Shown here: in pieces, positions 57,301-62,283 of the stretch | How the letters are laid out: each line of letters opens with the position of its first letter | Position numbering within the stretch: the stretch's first letter is position 1 | Source of the DNA: Prinia subflava | Lineage: Eukaryota > Chordata > Aves > Passeriformes > Cisticolidae | Assembly: GCF_021018805.1 (NCBI RefSeq) | Contig: NC_086248.1 | Coordinates: 50,597,485 to 50,661,484 of the forward strand | Length of the DNA stretch: 64,000 nt | Direction: 5' to 3' | Made by a program: the position numbers and the translations under genes | Notes under the pieces: generated by a model | The model's input: the letters and a program-made list of their open reading frames with translations, nothing else | Told to the model about the DNA's origin: nothing | Databases searched by the model: none

Positions 57301-60300
57301 TTTTCAGTGCTTTGGATGGATTAACCAAGAGGAAGCAAAATTTTACAGGGCTATTAAAATATATCACCATTACTATTAAATTATCACACAACCAGCTCTG
57401 TACACATAAAGACAGTCTATGAAAAAGAGTACAGAGAACATAGAAGTGTTTTGAGAAGTCAACAGCAATCTATGAATGCTCTATTGTCATTACTGTGGAA
57501 GACTGTAAATTTCCACGTGTAAAAAACTTTGTCTGGAATACACTTACTAAACTGTAGGTTTGGTTGACAGGTGGTGTCAGTGGTTTCATTGTTCTTGGTA
57601 ATGTATTATTTTCATAGCACTATAATCTAATAAAGGTATACAAAAGTTTAAAAACTATAAGCATGGTTGTAGCAAGGAAACACAAAACACATTGTCCTTG
57701 CTTCAGCTGGGATAGAGTTAATTTTTTCTGTTTTCCTATGATCTGAGAAAAATAAATTTATTACAGCTCAGAGCCGCCAAGAGTTAGTCACAAGTGTAAA
57801 TATACAGATATACACAATAAAAAATCCCAACCTTAATCTGATGTTTACCCTGTGCTTATAAATTAGATTAGACCACCCTGCTCATGGATTTCCTGTAGTA
57901 AACTCTTTGTTGCATGCATCATGCTTTATTCTATGCCCTGTTCTATGCACACAGATAGAAAAGACAAAGTCTCTTATAGTTGTCTGTGTCCTCTTCTCCA
58001 TCTTAAGGTTTTATCAGTCCCATATATTTTACATTTGTTTTCATTTATACAACAAGATTTTATAAAACATAGCCGAGTCCTGTTTATATGAATGGATCTC
58101 ACATCTACAGTGGTCTTATAATGACAATTCCACCCCAGTAAAGAGATCTGCCCATTTTCCCAATTTGATTTATCTTGGTGGCTTTGAACCTTTAATGCTT
58201 CAGAGAATACAATGGCAGTTGTTTAGCCTCTTTTCCTCAAAAATGCTAACGTAGCAGAGTATATTTATGGTATTTATCATGCACCATTTGTCATTTTATG
58301 CTTTTTTGGAAATAATACTAAATATGAATGAAGCACAACAAATTAATAAATGATATTCCTAAATGAACACCTACAATAAAATATCCAAATTCCCATTACT
58401 CAGAGCTGGCCATACATGCTTCTTCGCATTTATCAATGATCCATTTAAGCAAAGAAAAATTGAAAAAAAAAATTAAAAATCCAAAAGGCTTATCTAGCTG
58501 AAGAACATGCAATGGCTCCAAAAAAGAGGAAAAAACATTGTCCAAACATCCATGAGCTAAAAAGACTAAGTTGCAAGTAAACTTGCCGCAGTAATTCATA
58601 GAATTGTAGAATGGCCTGGGCTGAAAGGGACCTTAAAGATCATTGAGTTCCAAACAATGCCATGGGCAGGGACCCCTTGCACCCCCATCCAGCTTGGCCT
58701 TGAACACTTCCAGGGAAGGAGCATCCACAACTTCTCTGGACAATCTTTTCCTATATCTGACTACCCTCACAGAAAAAGAAGTTCCTCCTAATATCTAATC
58801 TAAATCTACCCTCTTTCAGTTTCAAGCCATTACCCTGTGTTCTATCAATAAATTTTATTTACAGACTACTATTGAATATATAATCAATAAAGCCTATTAA
58901 TAGATGTACTTACCAAGGATTTATATTTCCTTTCCAGAAGCCTAAATACCACTCTTCTGCTGTAATACGCATGCTTGAATAACAAAGAAGATGTAATGTC
59001 AACTGCAAAGAAATGTTCTCATTTTTAACTAAAAAGTAGAAAATATCTCTGATTCTGTTCTACTAGGGATCCCATAAACAGTACATGACCACCGTATTGA
59101 ACTCCAGCTCAAGTAAGCCAGTATTATACTTAACTGAGACTTTTGTTTGCAGTGCATTTATGACTAACCAAACTACACCATTAGAAAAAAGTGTAGTACA
59201 ACCCTTAGTTAAAACACAAAACCAATAGGTACACTGAAATGCTAAGCCACGCATTTTGAAATAGCCATAAATCCTAAATTGTAAGTTTATATATGGTAGG
59301 CTGGAAAAAGCTGTAATGTCCACTGAAGTTGGCAAGTTGTGTGTAGTGTGTAATACATATAACTGTTCTGTCATGCTCATTATTTCTTCCAAAAAAAGAC
59401 TTGCATCTTTTGATGGCAGTCAGTCAAGTCTACCAAAGGGAGTGAAGATACAAAGCACAGAAAATACTCAGAAATTTCATGAAATCAAGTAACTGAACAG
59501 ATATTGATGTGGAGACTAATATTGAGAATATTGAAATTTTGCATGCAGAAGTCTAAAAAACCTCTGCACTTTCTTAATTACAGCTCTCAGTACAGGTACA
59601 GGTATAGGACACAATAGGTCTGTGATGTCAGAACTGTAACTTTTCAAAATTAATGTCTGACATGAACAAGTTATGTGTTGTTGAGCTCCAGGTTATTTGC
59701 TTACCGTCCACTTCTTAAACCACACTGCTTTGATATCCAACAGAGCCAAGAAGTGCATTGGACTCAAGAAATCTGGAGAGGCAGGATGATTAGACTTGTG
59801 TTTTAACGACAAAAGTGACAAGGTACTCTCCACTACTTCTTCCATGTACCTTAGGACACAAATGGGAAAAAATGGAGAGAAAACAAAAAAAATCACTGAA
59901 GTCCTTCCACCAGTCATACCCAAGAACAAACTTCTCATAAAACCTTGTTCAGATAAATCATAAATACCAACAGCATTATCTTTAATTTGACCTTGTATGG
60001 GCATTATTTCTTTGTAATACCACGAATAAAACTAATATGCATCTATATTCTCCTAAGTTATTACACCTTTTAAGTGCTAAATAGTACACCTGCTACACTT
60101 GCATCCAAATTAATTTTTGTTCAAAAGTATTTAGAACACTCCAAAACCTAAGTAAGCAGCTTCATATGACTACTCCTATGCAACTTCCCCATTTTACTTT
60201 TCCCACACTGTATGTTTATTTCCCCTGCTGTCACTGACCAGCCAATTTGCATCCTATAATCAATCTTTTGCTGAAATTACATGCATCTTATTTTTTGTCA

Positions 60301-60829
60301 GTAACTATTAAATTAAGAAACAGTTACAGAGTTTTGAAGGTGACATACTTTTCTGGATGTCGAATCCAGGAAGACGGTGCTTCCTTTTGGTACTCATTTA
60401 AAAGACGAACCTGAAAACATAATTATTAAAAATTAAAAGTAAATAATGTATAATGTTTCAGTACTGATAGAAAAGGTACAGAGAGTTCATTTATACCTTC
60501 TTAAGTAAACGATTTACATCTGAGTTAGACACATCCAGACCAGCTGAAATACGAAGAGAATATTCTCCAGAAAGAAAGTACAACTCCAAGTGTCTTGCTA
60601 AAAAACAAAAGAGAAACCCAATAACAAAACCCACTTCACCTCCATAAAAACAATGACAAAACAGACTTTCTTATACAGTCTTCATTATAAAATTTAACTT
60701 TTCAAATGTACATGACCCATGAAGTTTGAAATGTAATTAAATGCACATACCTAAACTTGTATAGACTTCTTTTGTCATATTAAATGGAGAAGAAGAAAAG
60801 GTTTTTGCATAGAACCTAAGAATTTTCTC
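196..60829 (-). CDS. TBC1D32: TBC1D32 (protein broad-minded, BROMI), 26 internal exons, gene incomplete at both ends
   Basis: Large scaffold-like protein of the primary cilium. It binds the kinase CDK20/CCRK, is needed for normal axoneme and ciliary-membrane assembly, and so supports Hedgehog signalling (family knowledge). I assembled 26 exons with GT-AG borders and consistent phases, giving 984 codons without a stop. The vertebrate protein is roughly 1250 residues, so about 230 N-terminal residues and about 40 C-terminal residues lie outside the window. Recognition rests on many segments I recall from the family, for example [34 protein letters not shown] and [12 protein letters not shown]. 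Visible residues 1 to about 690 are helical armadillo-like sequence. Residues from about 690 to 984 are the TBC/Rab-GAP-like part, where the usual YxQ finger position reads Y-A-G, which suggests no GAP activity. Introns are short for this gene (the mammalian locus is over 200 kb), as expected in a bird. The endogenous retrovirus at 61.4 kb sits in the next upstream intron. Gene identity is very secure; individual splice borders are inferred. Confidence 0.94.
385..2205 (-). other. TBC1D32 intron, 1.8 kb
   Basis: AT-rich, with no recognisable repeat family, RNA gene or conserved coding block. Open frames of up to 91 codons here are chance. Confidence 0.7.
2206..2346 (-). CDS. TBC1D32: TBC1D32 visible exon 25 (141 nt)
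   Basis: Encodes [20 protein letters not shown] and on to [12 protein letters not shown], 47 codons in phase 0/0. The donor is CCAG/gtaact. The acceptor ttaaccag/ATGCAC is fed by a pyrimidine tract made of TTG repeats (see the microsatellite entry). Confidence 0.91.
2349..2384. repeat. (AAC)n/(ATC)n microsatellite in a splice-acceptor region
   Basis: A run of AAC and ATC trinucleotides on the plus strand. In the gene's sense it is a TTG/GAT-rich tract ending about 2-3 nt before the cag of exon 25, so it doubles as the polypyrimidine tract. Confidence 0.85.
3624..3700. repeat. A-rich imperfect tandem repeat
   Basis: Long A-runs separated by two near-identical blocks of the type ACAACACCAAACC / ACCAACACCAAACC. 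Simple repeat in an intron. Confidence 0.8.
3779..3933 (-). CDS. TBC1D32: TBC1D32 visible exon 24 (155 nt), TBC-like core
   Basis: Encodes [20 protein letters not shown] and on to [12 protein letters not shown]. This aligns with the TBC segment that normally carries the YxQ glutamine finger; here that site reads Y-A-G. The acceptor ttcccattcag/GCTGC is preceded by a U12-type branch site. The donor is ATCC/gtaagc. It ends in phase 0. Confidence 0.94.
3934..4887 (-). other. U12-type (minor spliceosome) intron of TBC1D32, 954 nt
   Basis: Read on the minus strand, the donor is GTATCCTTTCC (4877-4887) and a branch-site motif TTCCTTAAC lies at 3946-3954. The likely branch adenosine is about 14 nt before the exon and the terminal AG is at 3934-3935. 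These match the consensus for GT-AG U12 introns (known rule: RTATCCTTT donor, TTCCTTRAY branch within about 10-20 nt of the acceptor, no strong polypyrimidine tract). It contains no other recognisable feature. Confidence 0.92.
4888..5003 (-). CDS. TBC1D32: TBC1D32 visible exon 23 (116 nt), followed by a U12-type intron
   Basis: Encodes [20 protein letters not shown] and on to [15 protein letters not shown] plus one base. The acceptor is tgaaatag/ATATGG. The donor is CTTT/gtatccttt, a minor-spliceosome 5' site. Reading past it meets an in-frame TGA, so splicing at this site is required. Joining to the next exon gives SSLCCLQ, the length expected for the family. Confidence 0.92.
5004..5810 (-). 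other. TBC1D32 intron, 0.8 kb
   Basis: AT-rich intron between exons 22 and 23. I see no repeat or gene in it. Confidence 0.7.
5811..5880 (-). CDS. TBC1D32: TBC1D32 visible exon 22 (70 nt)
   Basis: Encodes [20 protein letters not shown] and MTV plus AG. It is strongly recognisable. The acceptor is ttgttttag/CCATGG. The donor TCAG/gtacat is the same weak hexamer as exon 19. Confidence 0.92.
5881..14360 (-). other. TBC1D32 intron, 8.5 kb
   Basis: AT-rich. Apart from an A/C-rich simple repeat near 7.0 kb I recognise no transposon, RNA gene or coding block. A somewhat GC-richer patch at about 7.68-7.86 kb is unidentified. Confidence 0.65.
6957..7060. repeat. A/C-rich simple repeat (CAAA, CCAA units)
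   Basis: About 100 nt of almost only A and C on the plus strand, including AAACAAACAAAC and CCAACCAACCAA runs. A minus-strand open frame through it is an artefact of the composition. Confidence 0.85.
14361..14444 (-). CDS. TBC1D32: TBC1D32 visible exon 21 (84 nt)
   Basis: Encodes [20 protein letters not shown] and on to YFSTGSYK. The acceptor is tttttgcag/TTTTGG and the donor AAAG/gtcagt. Both end codons are split. It is an isolated short exon between introns of 6.8 and 8.5 kb. Confidence 0.89.
14827..14893. repeat. A/C-rich simple repeat
   Basis: Degenerate AAAC/CCAA repeat, almost free of G and T on the plus strand. Confidence 0.7.
15701..15775 (-). mobile_element. CR1 LINE 3'-end fragment
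   Basis: The plus strand reads ...GGGTTGGAAGAGACCATAAAG..., the reverse complement of the CR1 3' end (which on its own strand runs ...CTTTAAGGTCCCTTCCAACCC...). Strongly 5'-truncated, as CR1 copies usually are. Confidence 0.65.
17730..17822 (+). mobile_element. CR1 LINE 3'-end fragment
   Basis: Contains GGGTCCCTTCCAACTCAG and a terminal GATTCTGTGACTCC, matching the CR1 3' untranslated end in sense orientation. No coding part remains. Confidence 0.75.
21218..21343 (-). CDS. TBC1D32: TBC1D32 visible exon 20 (126 nt)
   Basis: Encodes [20 protein letters not shown] and on to [14 protein letters not shown], leaving one base. The acceptor is tcttctag/ATAAAG and the donor CCAA/gtgagt. It opens the TBC-like C-terminal part. 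A CR1 remnant begins about 55 nt upstream of the acceptor. Confidence 0.91.
21398..21455 (-). mobile_element. CR1 LINE remnant beside exon 20
   Basis: TTTGAGGTGAAAGGGACATC followed by AAAGATCACATCCCCCAACTCC resembles the reverse complement of the CR1 3' end (GGAAGGGACCTTAAAGATCA...). Short and diverged, so tentative. Confidence 0.45.
21505..21854 (+). mobile_element. ERVL-type LTR fragment
   Basis: Contains GACCCAAACTGACCAAAGGGG, CATATGATATGCTCAGTATA and a distal part CAGTGAATTAATTCCTTATT, blocks I know from avian ERVL LTRs. The 5' part is missing and the 3' end stops where the CR1 fragment begins, so the CR1 probably interrupts or abuts it. Confidence 0.65.
21855..22470 (-). mobile_element. 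CR1 LINE fragment, about 0.6 kb
   Basis: On the plus strand it starts with CACAGAATAAGCTGAGTTGG and runs through CCTGAGAGTGTTGTCC, TCCCTGGGAAGCCTGTACC and AGGTGAGGTCACTGCAATGC, all reverse-complement CR1 3' sequence. It covers the 3' untranslated part and the end of the reverse-transcriptase ORF, both broken by stops. Confidence 0.88.
22782..23423 (+). mobile_element. Solo LTR, about 640 bp
   Basis: Begins TGTCCTAGGGTGACTTTATG and ends CTAAACCAGGACA. The ends are imperfect inverted repeats (TGTCCTAGG / CCAGGACA) with TG...CA termini. Near the 3' part there is ATTAAATAAAC (23288-23298), a plausible polyadenylation signal, followed by T-rich sequence. No internal retroviral sequence adjoins either side. 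I saw no clear target-site duplication. Confidence 0.8.
25555..25622. repeat. (CAAA)n-type microsatellite
   Basis: AAACAAACAAGCAAACAAAA and neighbouring CCAACCAAAC units; intronic simple repeat. Confidence 0.8.
29460..29553 (-). CDS. TBC1D32: TBC1D32 visible exon 19 (94 nt)
   Basis: Encodes [20 protein letters not shown] and on to MKAEFRQ plus one base. YPWPMFSS is a good family signature. The acceptor is gtttctag/GGAAGC and the donor CAAG/gtacat, a weak form. An 8.1-kb repeat-rich intron follows. Confidence 0.9.
29554..30393 (-). other. TBC1D32 intron, 0.8 kb
   Basis: AT-rich intron. I see no repeat family or gene. Confidence 0.7.
30394..30502 (-). CDS. TBC1D32: TBC1D32 visible exon 18 (109 nt)
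   Basis: Encodes [20 protein letters not shown] and on to [10 protein letters not shown], a conserved block of the family. The acceptor, after a C-run, is cccccag/GGTTTT. The donor AAG/gttagc is slightly off consensus. It ends in phase 0. Confidence 0.93.
30503..31702 (-). other. TBC1D32 intron, 1.2 kb
   Basis: AT-rich intron with a short AAC/CCAA-rich stretch at about 31.26-31.30 kb. Nothing else was recognised. Confidence 0.7.
31703..31825 (-). CDS. TBC1D32: TBC1D32 visible exon 17 (123 nt)
   Basis: Encodes [20 protein letters not shown] and on to NVTEPSEGP plus AG. The acceptor is cttctgcag/GCTGTT and the donor CTAG/gtaaga. Both ends split an arginine codon (AG/G). Confidence 0.92.
33258..33323. 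repeat. (AAAAC)n and (AAAC)n microsatellite
   Basis: Consecutive AAAAC units followed by AAAC units, then CCAACCAACC. A clean tandem simple repeat. Confidence 0.92.
33850..34575 (+). mobile_element. CR1 LINE fragment, about 0.7 kb, sense
   Basis: Reads GGGAAGAACCCAATGCAACA, GTACAGGCTGGGGACC, AAGGACCTGGGGATCCTGAT and TCAGCCTGGAGAACAGGATC, the CR1 reverse-transcriptase C-terminal region and 3' untranslated region in forward orientation. The reading frame is broken by stops and frameshifts. 5'-truncated and old. Confidence 0.9.
35385..35770 (-). mobile_element. ERVL-type LTR, reverse orientation
   Basis: The plus strand starts TGTGGTGGGTTGACACCAGT and contains GGTCAGTTCAGGTCAGCTGT, CCTAGCCTACTTGCTGG and a distal AAAAAACTTAACCCCAG, the reverse complement of avian ERVL LTR blocks. 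It lies in the same orientation as TBC1D32. The right boundary is uncertain because the terminus has diverged. Confidence 0.65.
39662..39775. repeat. (CAAA)n-type A/C-rich repeat
   Basis: Repeated CCAAACAAAAATCAAACC-like units over about 110 nt; intronic simple repeat. Confidence 0.8.
40855..40987 (-). mobile_element. CR1 LINE fragment
   Basis: The plus strand reads AGAAGGGACCCATCAGGATC, then TGTGCCTGAGAGTGTTGTCC and TCCCTGGGGAGCCTGTTCC. These are reverse-complement CR1 3' sequence with an internal deletion relative to the copy at 21.9 kb. Confidence 0.8.
42050..42138 (-). CDS. TBC1D32: TBC1D32 visible exon 16 (89 nt)
   Basis: Encodes [20 protein letters not shown] and on to YEQSHIFGL plus AG. 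The acceptor is tttgacag/GATATC and the donor TGAG/gtaaga. A 10.2-kb intron follows, the largest in the window. Confidence 0.92.
42139..45509 (-). other. TBC1D32 intron, 3.4 kb
   Basis: AT-rich. I recognise no transposon family, RNA gene or coding segment. Confidence 0.65.
45510..45626 (-). CDS. TBC1D32: TBC1D32 visible exon 15 (117 nt)
   Basis: Encodes [20 protein letters not shown] and on to [10 protein letters not shown], 39 codons in phase 0/0. The acceptor is tttctctag/TCTTTT and the donor AATC/gtaagt. Skipping it would keep the frame. Confidence 0.92.
45627..46218 (-). other. TBC1D32 intron, 0.6 kb
   Basis: AT-rich intron; nothing recognised. Confidence 0.7.
46219..46337 (-). CDS. TBC1D32: TBC1D32 visible exon 14 (119 nt)
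   Basis: Encodes [20 protein letters not shown] and on to [12 protein letters not shown]. The acceptor is gtttcag/GCTTTA and the donor GAAG/gtgaga. The first codon is shared with the previous exon and the exon ends in phase 0. Confidence 0.93.
46338..47767 (-). other. TBC1D32 intron, 1.4 kb
   Basis: AT-rich intron; nothing recognised. Confidence 0.7.
47768..47855 (-). CDS. TBC1D32: TBC1D32 visible exon 13 (88 nt)
   Basis: Encodes [20 protein letters not shown] and on to AALQSS-like sequence (AVALQSS), leaving one base. The acceptor is atcaacag/GTAAAT and the donor TCAG/gtaaat. The MVTQMATTP stretch is recognisable BROMI sequence. Confidence 0.92.
47856..48349 (-). other. TBC1D32 intron, 0.5 kb
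   Basis: AT-rich intron; nothing recognised. Confidence 0.7.
48350..48488 (-). CDS. TBC1D32: TBC1D32 visible exon 12 (139 nt)
   Basis: Encodes [20 protein letters not shown] and on to [10 protein letters not shown]. It completes a serine codon at the start and ends in phase 0. The acceptor is ctcttgcag/TTTGTT and the donor CCAG/gtaaac. Confidence 0.93.
48489..50096 (-). other. TBC1D32 intron, 1.6 kb, one third LTR
   Basis: Ordinary AT-rich sequence apart from the solo LTR at 49436..50003. Confidence 0.75.
49436..50003 (+). mobile_element. Solo ERVL-type LTR, about 570 bp, with flanking direct repeat
   Basis: Starts TGTCCTAGGTTTGGCTGGGA and carries the ERVL LTR blocks GATGAGAATAATGTTGGTAA, CCAAACTGGCCAAGGGGATA and TTATATAAACTGCAGGGAG (a TATAAA-type promoter box at about 49.70 kb). 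It ends GCCAGCTGGAATCAAACTAC-A. The direct repeat AAAAGAC flanks it (49429-49435 and 50004-50010), consistent with a target-site duplication of 5 bp or more. It also contains a TAATAATGATATTATTACTA stretch. Confidence 0.88.
50097..50179 (-). CDS. TBC1D32: TBC1D32 visible exon 11 (83 nt)
   Basis: Encodes [20 protein letters not shown] and on to GQEPKT, a polar Ser/Thr-rich linker, and leaves AG. The acceptor is ttttacag/ACAAGT and the donor CCAG/gtaact. Its acceptor lies 177 nt transcriptionally upstream of a solo LTR (49436..50003) located in the following intron. Confidence 0.9.
50180..52880 (-). other. TBC1D32 intron, 2.7 kb
   Basis: AT-rich, with a short palindromic TA tract near 50.68 kb. 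Open frames of up to 125 codons have no recognisable domain. Confidence 0.65.
52881..53082 (-). CDS. TBC1D32: TBC1D32 visible exon 10 (202 nt)
   Basis: The longest visible exon. It encodes [20 protein letters not shown] and on to [16 protein letters not shown]. The acceptor is atttctag/TCCTCC and the donor AAAG/gtaaat. It enters in phase 2 and exits in phase 0. The [12 protein letters not shown] stretch is typical of BROMI. Confidence 0.94.
53083..53991 (-). other. TBC1D32 intron, 0.9 kb
   Basis: AT-rich intron; nothing recognised. Confidence 0.7.
53992..54116 (-). CDS. TBC1D32: TBC1D32 visible exon 9 (125 nt)
   Basis: Encodes [20 protein letters not shown] and on to [13 protein letters not shown], leaving AG for the next serine codon. 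The acceptor is ccaaatag/GTATAT and the donor ACAG/gtaaga. The segment looks helical and armadillo-like. Confidence 0.91.
54117..54830 (-). other. TBC1D32 intron, 0.7 kb
   Basis: AT-rich intron; nothing recognised. Confidence 0.7.
54831..54973 (-). CDS. TBC1D32: TBC1D32 visible exon 8 (143 nt)
   Basis: Encodes [20 protein letters not shown] and on to [11 protein letters not shown]. It enters with two bases of the first codon and ends in phase 0. The acceptor is ttcaccag/ACAATT. The donor GAG/gtttgt is weaker than its neighbours. Confidence 0.91.
55225..55317 (-). CDS. TBC1D32: TBC1D32 visible exon 7 (93 nt)
   Basis: Encodes [20 protein letters not shown] and on to TALAAHT, with split codons at both ends (the first Asn and a final Gly or Asp). 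The acceptor, preceded by a long T-run, is tctaatag/ATAGTG. The donor is ACAG/gtaaat. Confidence 0.9.
55318..57081 (-). other. TBC1D32 intron, 1.8 kb
   Basis: AT-rich, with an ATATTA microsatellite at 56401 and a short TA/CA tract near 56.50-56.52 kb. No gene seen. Confidence 0.7.
56401..56429. repeat. (ATTAATAT)n microsatellite
   Basis: Three tandem copies of an ATTAATAT-type unit. Confidence 0.85.
57082..57181 (-). CDS. TBC1D32: TBC1D32 visible exon 6 (100 nt)
   Basis: Encodes [20 protein letters not shown] and on to DFSQQHC. It starts in phase 0 and leaves one base. The acceptor is ttccacag/ATTAAT and the donor CTGTA/gtgagt. Confidence 0.9.
57693..57730 (+). mobile_element. ERVL LTR 5'-end fragment
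   Basis: TGTCCTTGCTTCAGCTGGGA followed by TAGAGTTAATTTTTTCTG is the first part of an avian ERVL LTR. The remainder is absent or unrecognisable. Confidence 0.6.
58598..58853 (-). mobile_element. CR1 LINE fragment, 0.26 kb
   Basis: The plus strand begins TCATAGAATTGTAGAATGGC and continues CTGAAAGGGACCTTAAAGAT, CCAGCTTGGCCTTGAACAC and CCCTGTGTTCTATCA: a well-preserved reverse-complement CR1 3' end. Confidence 0.92.
58914..58973 (-). CDS. TBC1D32: TBC1D32 visible exon 5 (60 nt)
   Basis: Encodes [20 protein letters not shown], exactly 20 codons in phase 0/0. The acceptor chosen is ttattcaag/CATGCG and the donor CCTTG/gtaagt. A better-looking AG (tttgcag at 59003-59009) lies 29 nt upstream, but using it would put this recognisable peptide out of frame. 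Confidence 0.88.
58974..59704 (-). other. TBC1D32 intron, 0.7 kb
   Basis: AT-rich intron with an unused-looking AG (59003-59004) 29 nt upstream of the acceptor used. Nothing else recognised. Confidence 0.7.
59705..59849 (-). CDS. TBC1D32: TBC1D32 visible exon 4 (145 nt)
   Basis: Encodes [20 protein letters not shown] and on to [13 protein letters not shown], a strongly recognisable BROMI segment. The acceptor is gtcctaag/GTACATG and the donor GGACG/gtaagc. It enters in phase 2, completing a lysine codon, and exits in phase 0. Confidence 0.94.
59850..60348 (-). other. TBC1D32 intron, 0.5 kb
   Basis: AT-rich intron; nothing recognised. Confidence 0.7.
60349..60410 (-). CDS. TBC1D32: TBC1D32 visible exon 3 (62 nt)
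   Basis: Encodes [20 protein letters not shown] plus two bases of the next lysine codon. The acceptor is atgttttcag/GTTCG and the donor GAAAA/gtatgt. The 86-nt intron separating it from the preceding exon is near the lower size limit for vertebrate introns. Confidence 0.92.
60497..60597 (-). CDS. TBC1D32: TBC1D32 visible exon 2 (101 nt)
   Basis: Encodes [20 protein letters not shown] and onward to NRLLKK. The first codon is split with the previous exon. The acceptor is gttttttag and the donor AAG/gtataa. It ends in phase 0. The flanking introns are only 153 and 86 nt. Confidence 0.92.
60751..60829 (-). CDS. TBC1D32: TBC1D32 visible exon 1 (79 nt)
   Basis: Encodes [20 protein letters not shown] and six more residues. 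The acceptor is ttcacctttag/GAG and the donor TTTAG/gtatgt. It starts in phase 0 and leaves one base. It is the most 5' exon I can identify: 60830 to 61439 holds no further recognisable exon, so earlier exons lie beyond the retroviral insertion. Confidence 0.9.
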
Positions 60830-61439
60830 CTAAAGGTGAAAAAAGCAAGCAATTTATTAAATAGTCATTAACTGTGTATTGTAATTGCAAAATAATCAAT
60901 ATATCATTATTCTTAATATTACATATTATTCATCTAGACATCCGTGCAAATGTTAAGCATATTTTTATAAAAGATATAGTTTCTGGTCACAGAAACATAC
61001 AGTTCAAAGGAGATTTTATTCAAATACTTGAACTAAAACACCAATGAAAAGCCTCACTGAGTTACAAAGTAGACCAAGGAACATTACTTTTCCAATTAGA
61101 ATCGGTGACTTGTAATTATCACTGTTTTAAAAGAAATTTTAGAACTCAGGTGAAACAGAAATATATGATAGCAGCTGGAGAAATTTTCCTATTTATTTGT
61201 TAATCACTCTAAAGTTTGAAGAAGTAAAGAAGTTTAAGTGACATAATAAATAATCTAAAAGCCATTTAAGTAGCTGTCACTTCTTTTCCTCATCACTGCC
61301 TGTGTAATATTACTATGTATCATTTTCTCATCACCATGGAGCATAAACCTGACTTGAGCAAGAAATATTAACATGACATTTTACTGAGCAATTTTGTCCA
61401 TTTTTTAATGTGTGTTTTTGCTAAAAGAAATTCAAATAT
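60830..61439 (-). other. TBC1D32 upstream intron up to the retroviral insertion
   Basis: AT-rich sequence before visible exon 1. I looked for a further BROMI exon and saw none. Confidence 0.65.
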
Positions 61440-61751
61440 TGTGGTGGTGTGGATGGTTGGACTTTCCCCATTTCAGTATGTTAAACCTCAGTTGGACTCC
61501 ACAAAGAAAGTTGGGACAGTGTAAGCAGGAACAAGCAGGTGCTGTGAAGGACTGTGACAAGGAAAAGAAGGACAGACGAGGGAGAGGATTTAAAGAGAGA
61601 GACTTAAGGAAGAAGGAGAGGGTGTTGAAGGAAGGATATAGGAAAGAGGGTTTTGAGGCAGAGAGAAGTTGAAAGATATATGGGTGGTTTACCAAGTAGG
61701 AAGGATTTAGATATGTGGGAAAGATGAAAGGCTGATGGGTCCTATATTGTA

Positions 61752-61776
61752 TGTTCTGCACAATGTTGTATGTTCT
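61752..61776 (+). promoter_or_regulatory. Duplicated TGTTCT element in U3
   Basis: TTGTATGTTCTGCACA and TTGTATGTTCTGTACA occur 19 nt apart. TGTTCT is the steroid-receptor half-site used in the mouse mammary tumour virus LTR (known). Function here is only inferred. Confidence 0.4.
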
Positions 61777-61874
61777 GTACACCCCCCCCTTAATTGAAAT
61801 TCATAAGTTCCCCTTGGTCACATGTTACCTTTTCCCCTCTTCCCGCCACTGTGTTATCCCTCCCCTATCCCCTA

Positions 61875-61931
61875 ATTGGTTCAAGGCTTGCAACCCTTCC
61901 CCTTATCTCCCAAGTGTCAAGGTTCCATTGG
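61875..61931 (+). promoter_or_regulatory. Two inverted CCAAT boxes in U3
   Basis: ATTGG at 61875-61879 (CTAATTGGTTC) and 61927-61931 (CCATTGGTTG), 52 nt apart and about 50-100 nt upstream of the TATA box, the usual NF-Y spacing range. Confidence 0.65.
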
Positions 61932-61978
61932 TTGCCGCAAAGAGGGACTCCCATTTCTCCTCCCCTACCCCGAAAGCA

Positions 61979-61984
61979 TATAAG
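61979..61984 (+). promoter_or_regulatory. LTR TATA box
   Basis: TATAAG within GCATATAAGCTGG. Transcription would start about 25-30 nt downstream, near 62005-62010, defining the start of R. Confidence 0.75.
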
Positions 61985-62059
61985 CTGGTGCATTTCTTTG
62001 TTCGGGATCCAGTTCCAGTTCAGCCTGGTTCCACTTCGGTCTGGACAGTGCTATGTTGG

Positions 62060-62065
62060 ATTAAA
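62060..62065 (+). terminator. LTR polyadenylation signal
   Basis: ATTAAA followed by GTTGTGGTTCCTCTG, a GT-rich downstream element. It would work in the 3' LTR copy and marks the end of R at roughly 62080. Confidence 0.6.
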
Positions 62066-62283
62066 GTTGTGGTTCCTCTGTCTGGCTGGCTGGATCCTCC
62101 TTTCTCGCTCTTAGCGCGTCGCTTCAGTTATCCTACTGCCGTTCCGGCCTCTCCCAGGGACAAGAACCCACAGGGCTGACCCCTTCGTTCCGCTGAGGGG
62201 CAGCTCGGGTTCCGCTTGCTCCGGTGCCTGGGCTGGCTCGGGGTGAAGCCAAGGGGCTTAGTAGCGGCACCGCGACAGGTGGC

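Larger units (their letters stand above)
57182..58913 (-). other. TBC1D32 intron, 1.7 kb
   Basis: Contains a short LTR-start fragment (57.7 kb) and a CR1 fragment (58.6-58.85 kb) that ends about 60 nt from the donor of exon 5. Confidence 0.75.
61440..62277 (+). repeat. 5' LTR of the endogenous retrovirus
   Basis: Proposed start TGTGGTGGTGTGG at 61440 (after the AT-rich intron) and end CCGCGACA at 62277, giving TG...CA termini with partly inverted ends. U3 is purine-rich early on and pyrimidine/CCAAT-rich later. R would begin about 25 nt after the TATA box and end shortly after ATTAAA. Both borders are inferred because the partner LTR is not visible. The U5 implied (about 190 nt) is long, so the end could be earlier. 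Confidence 0.6.
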
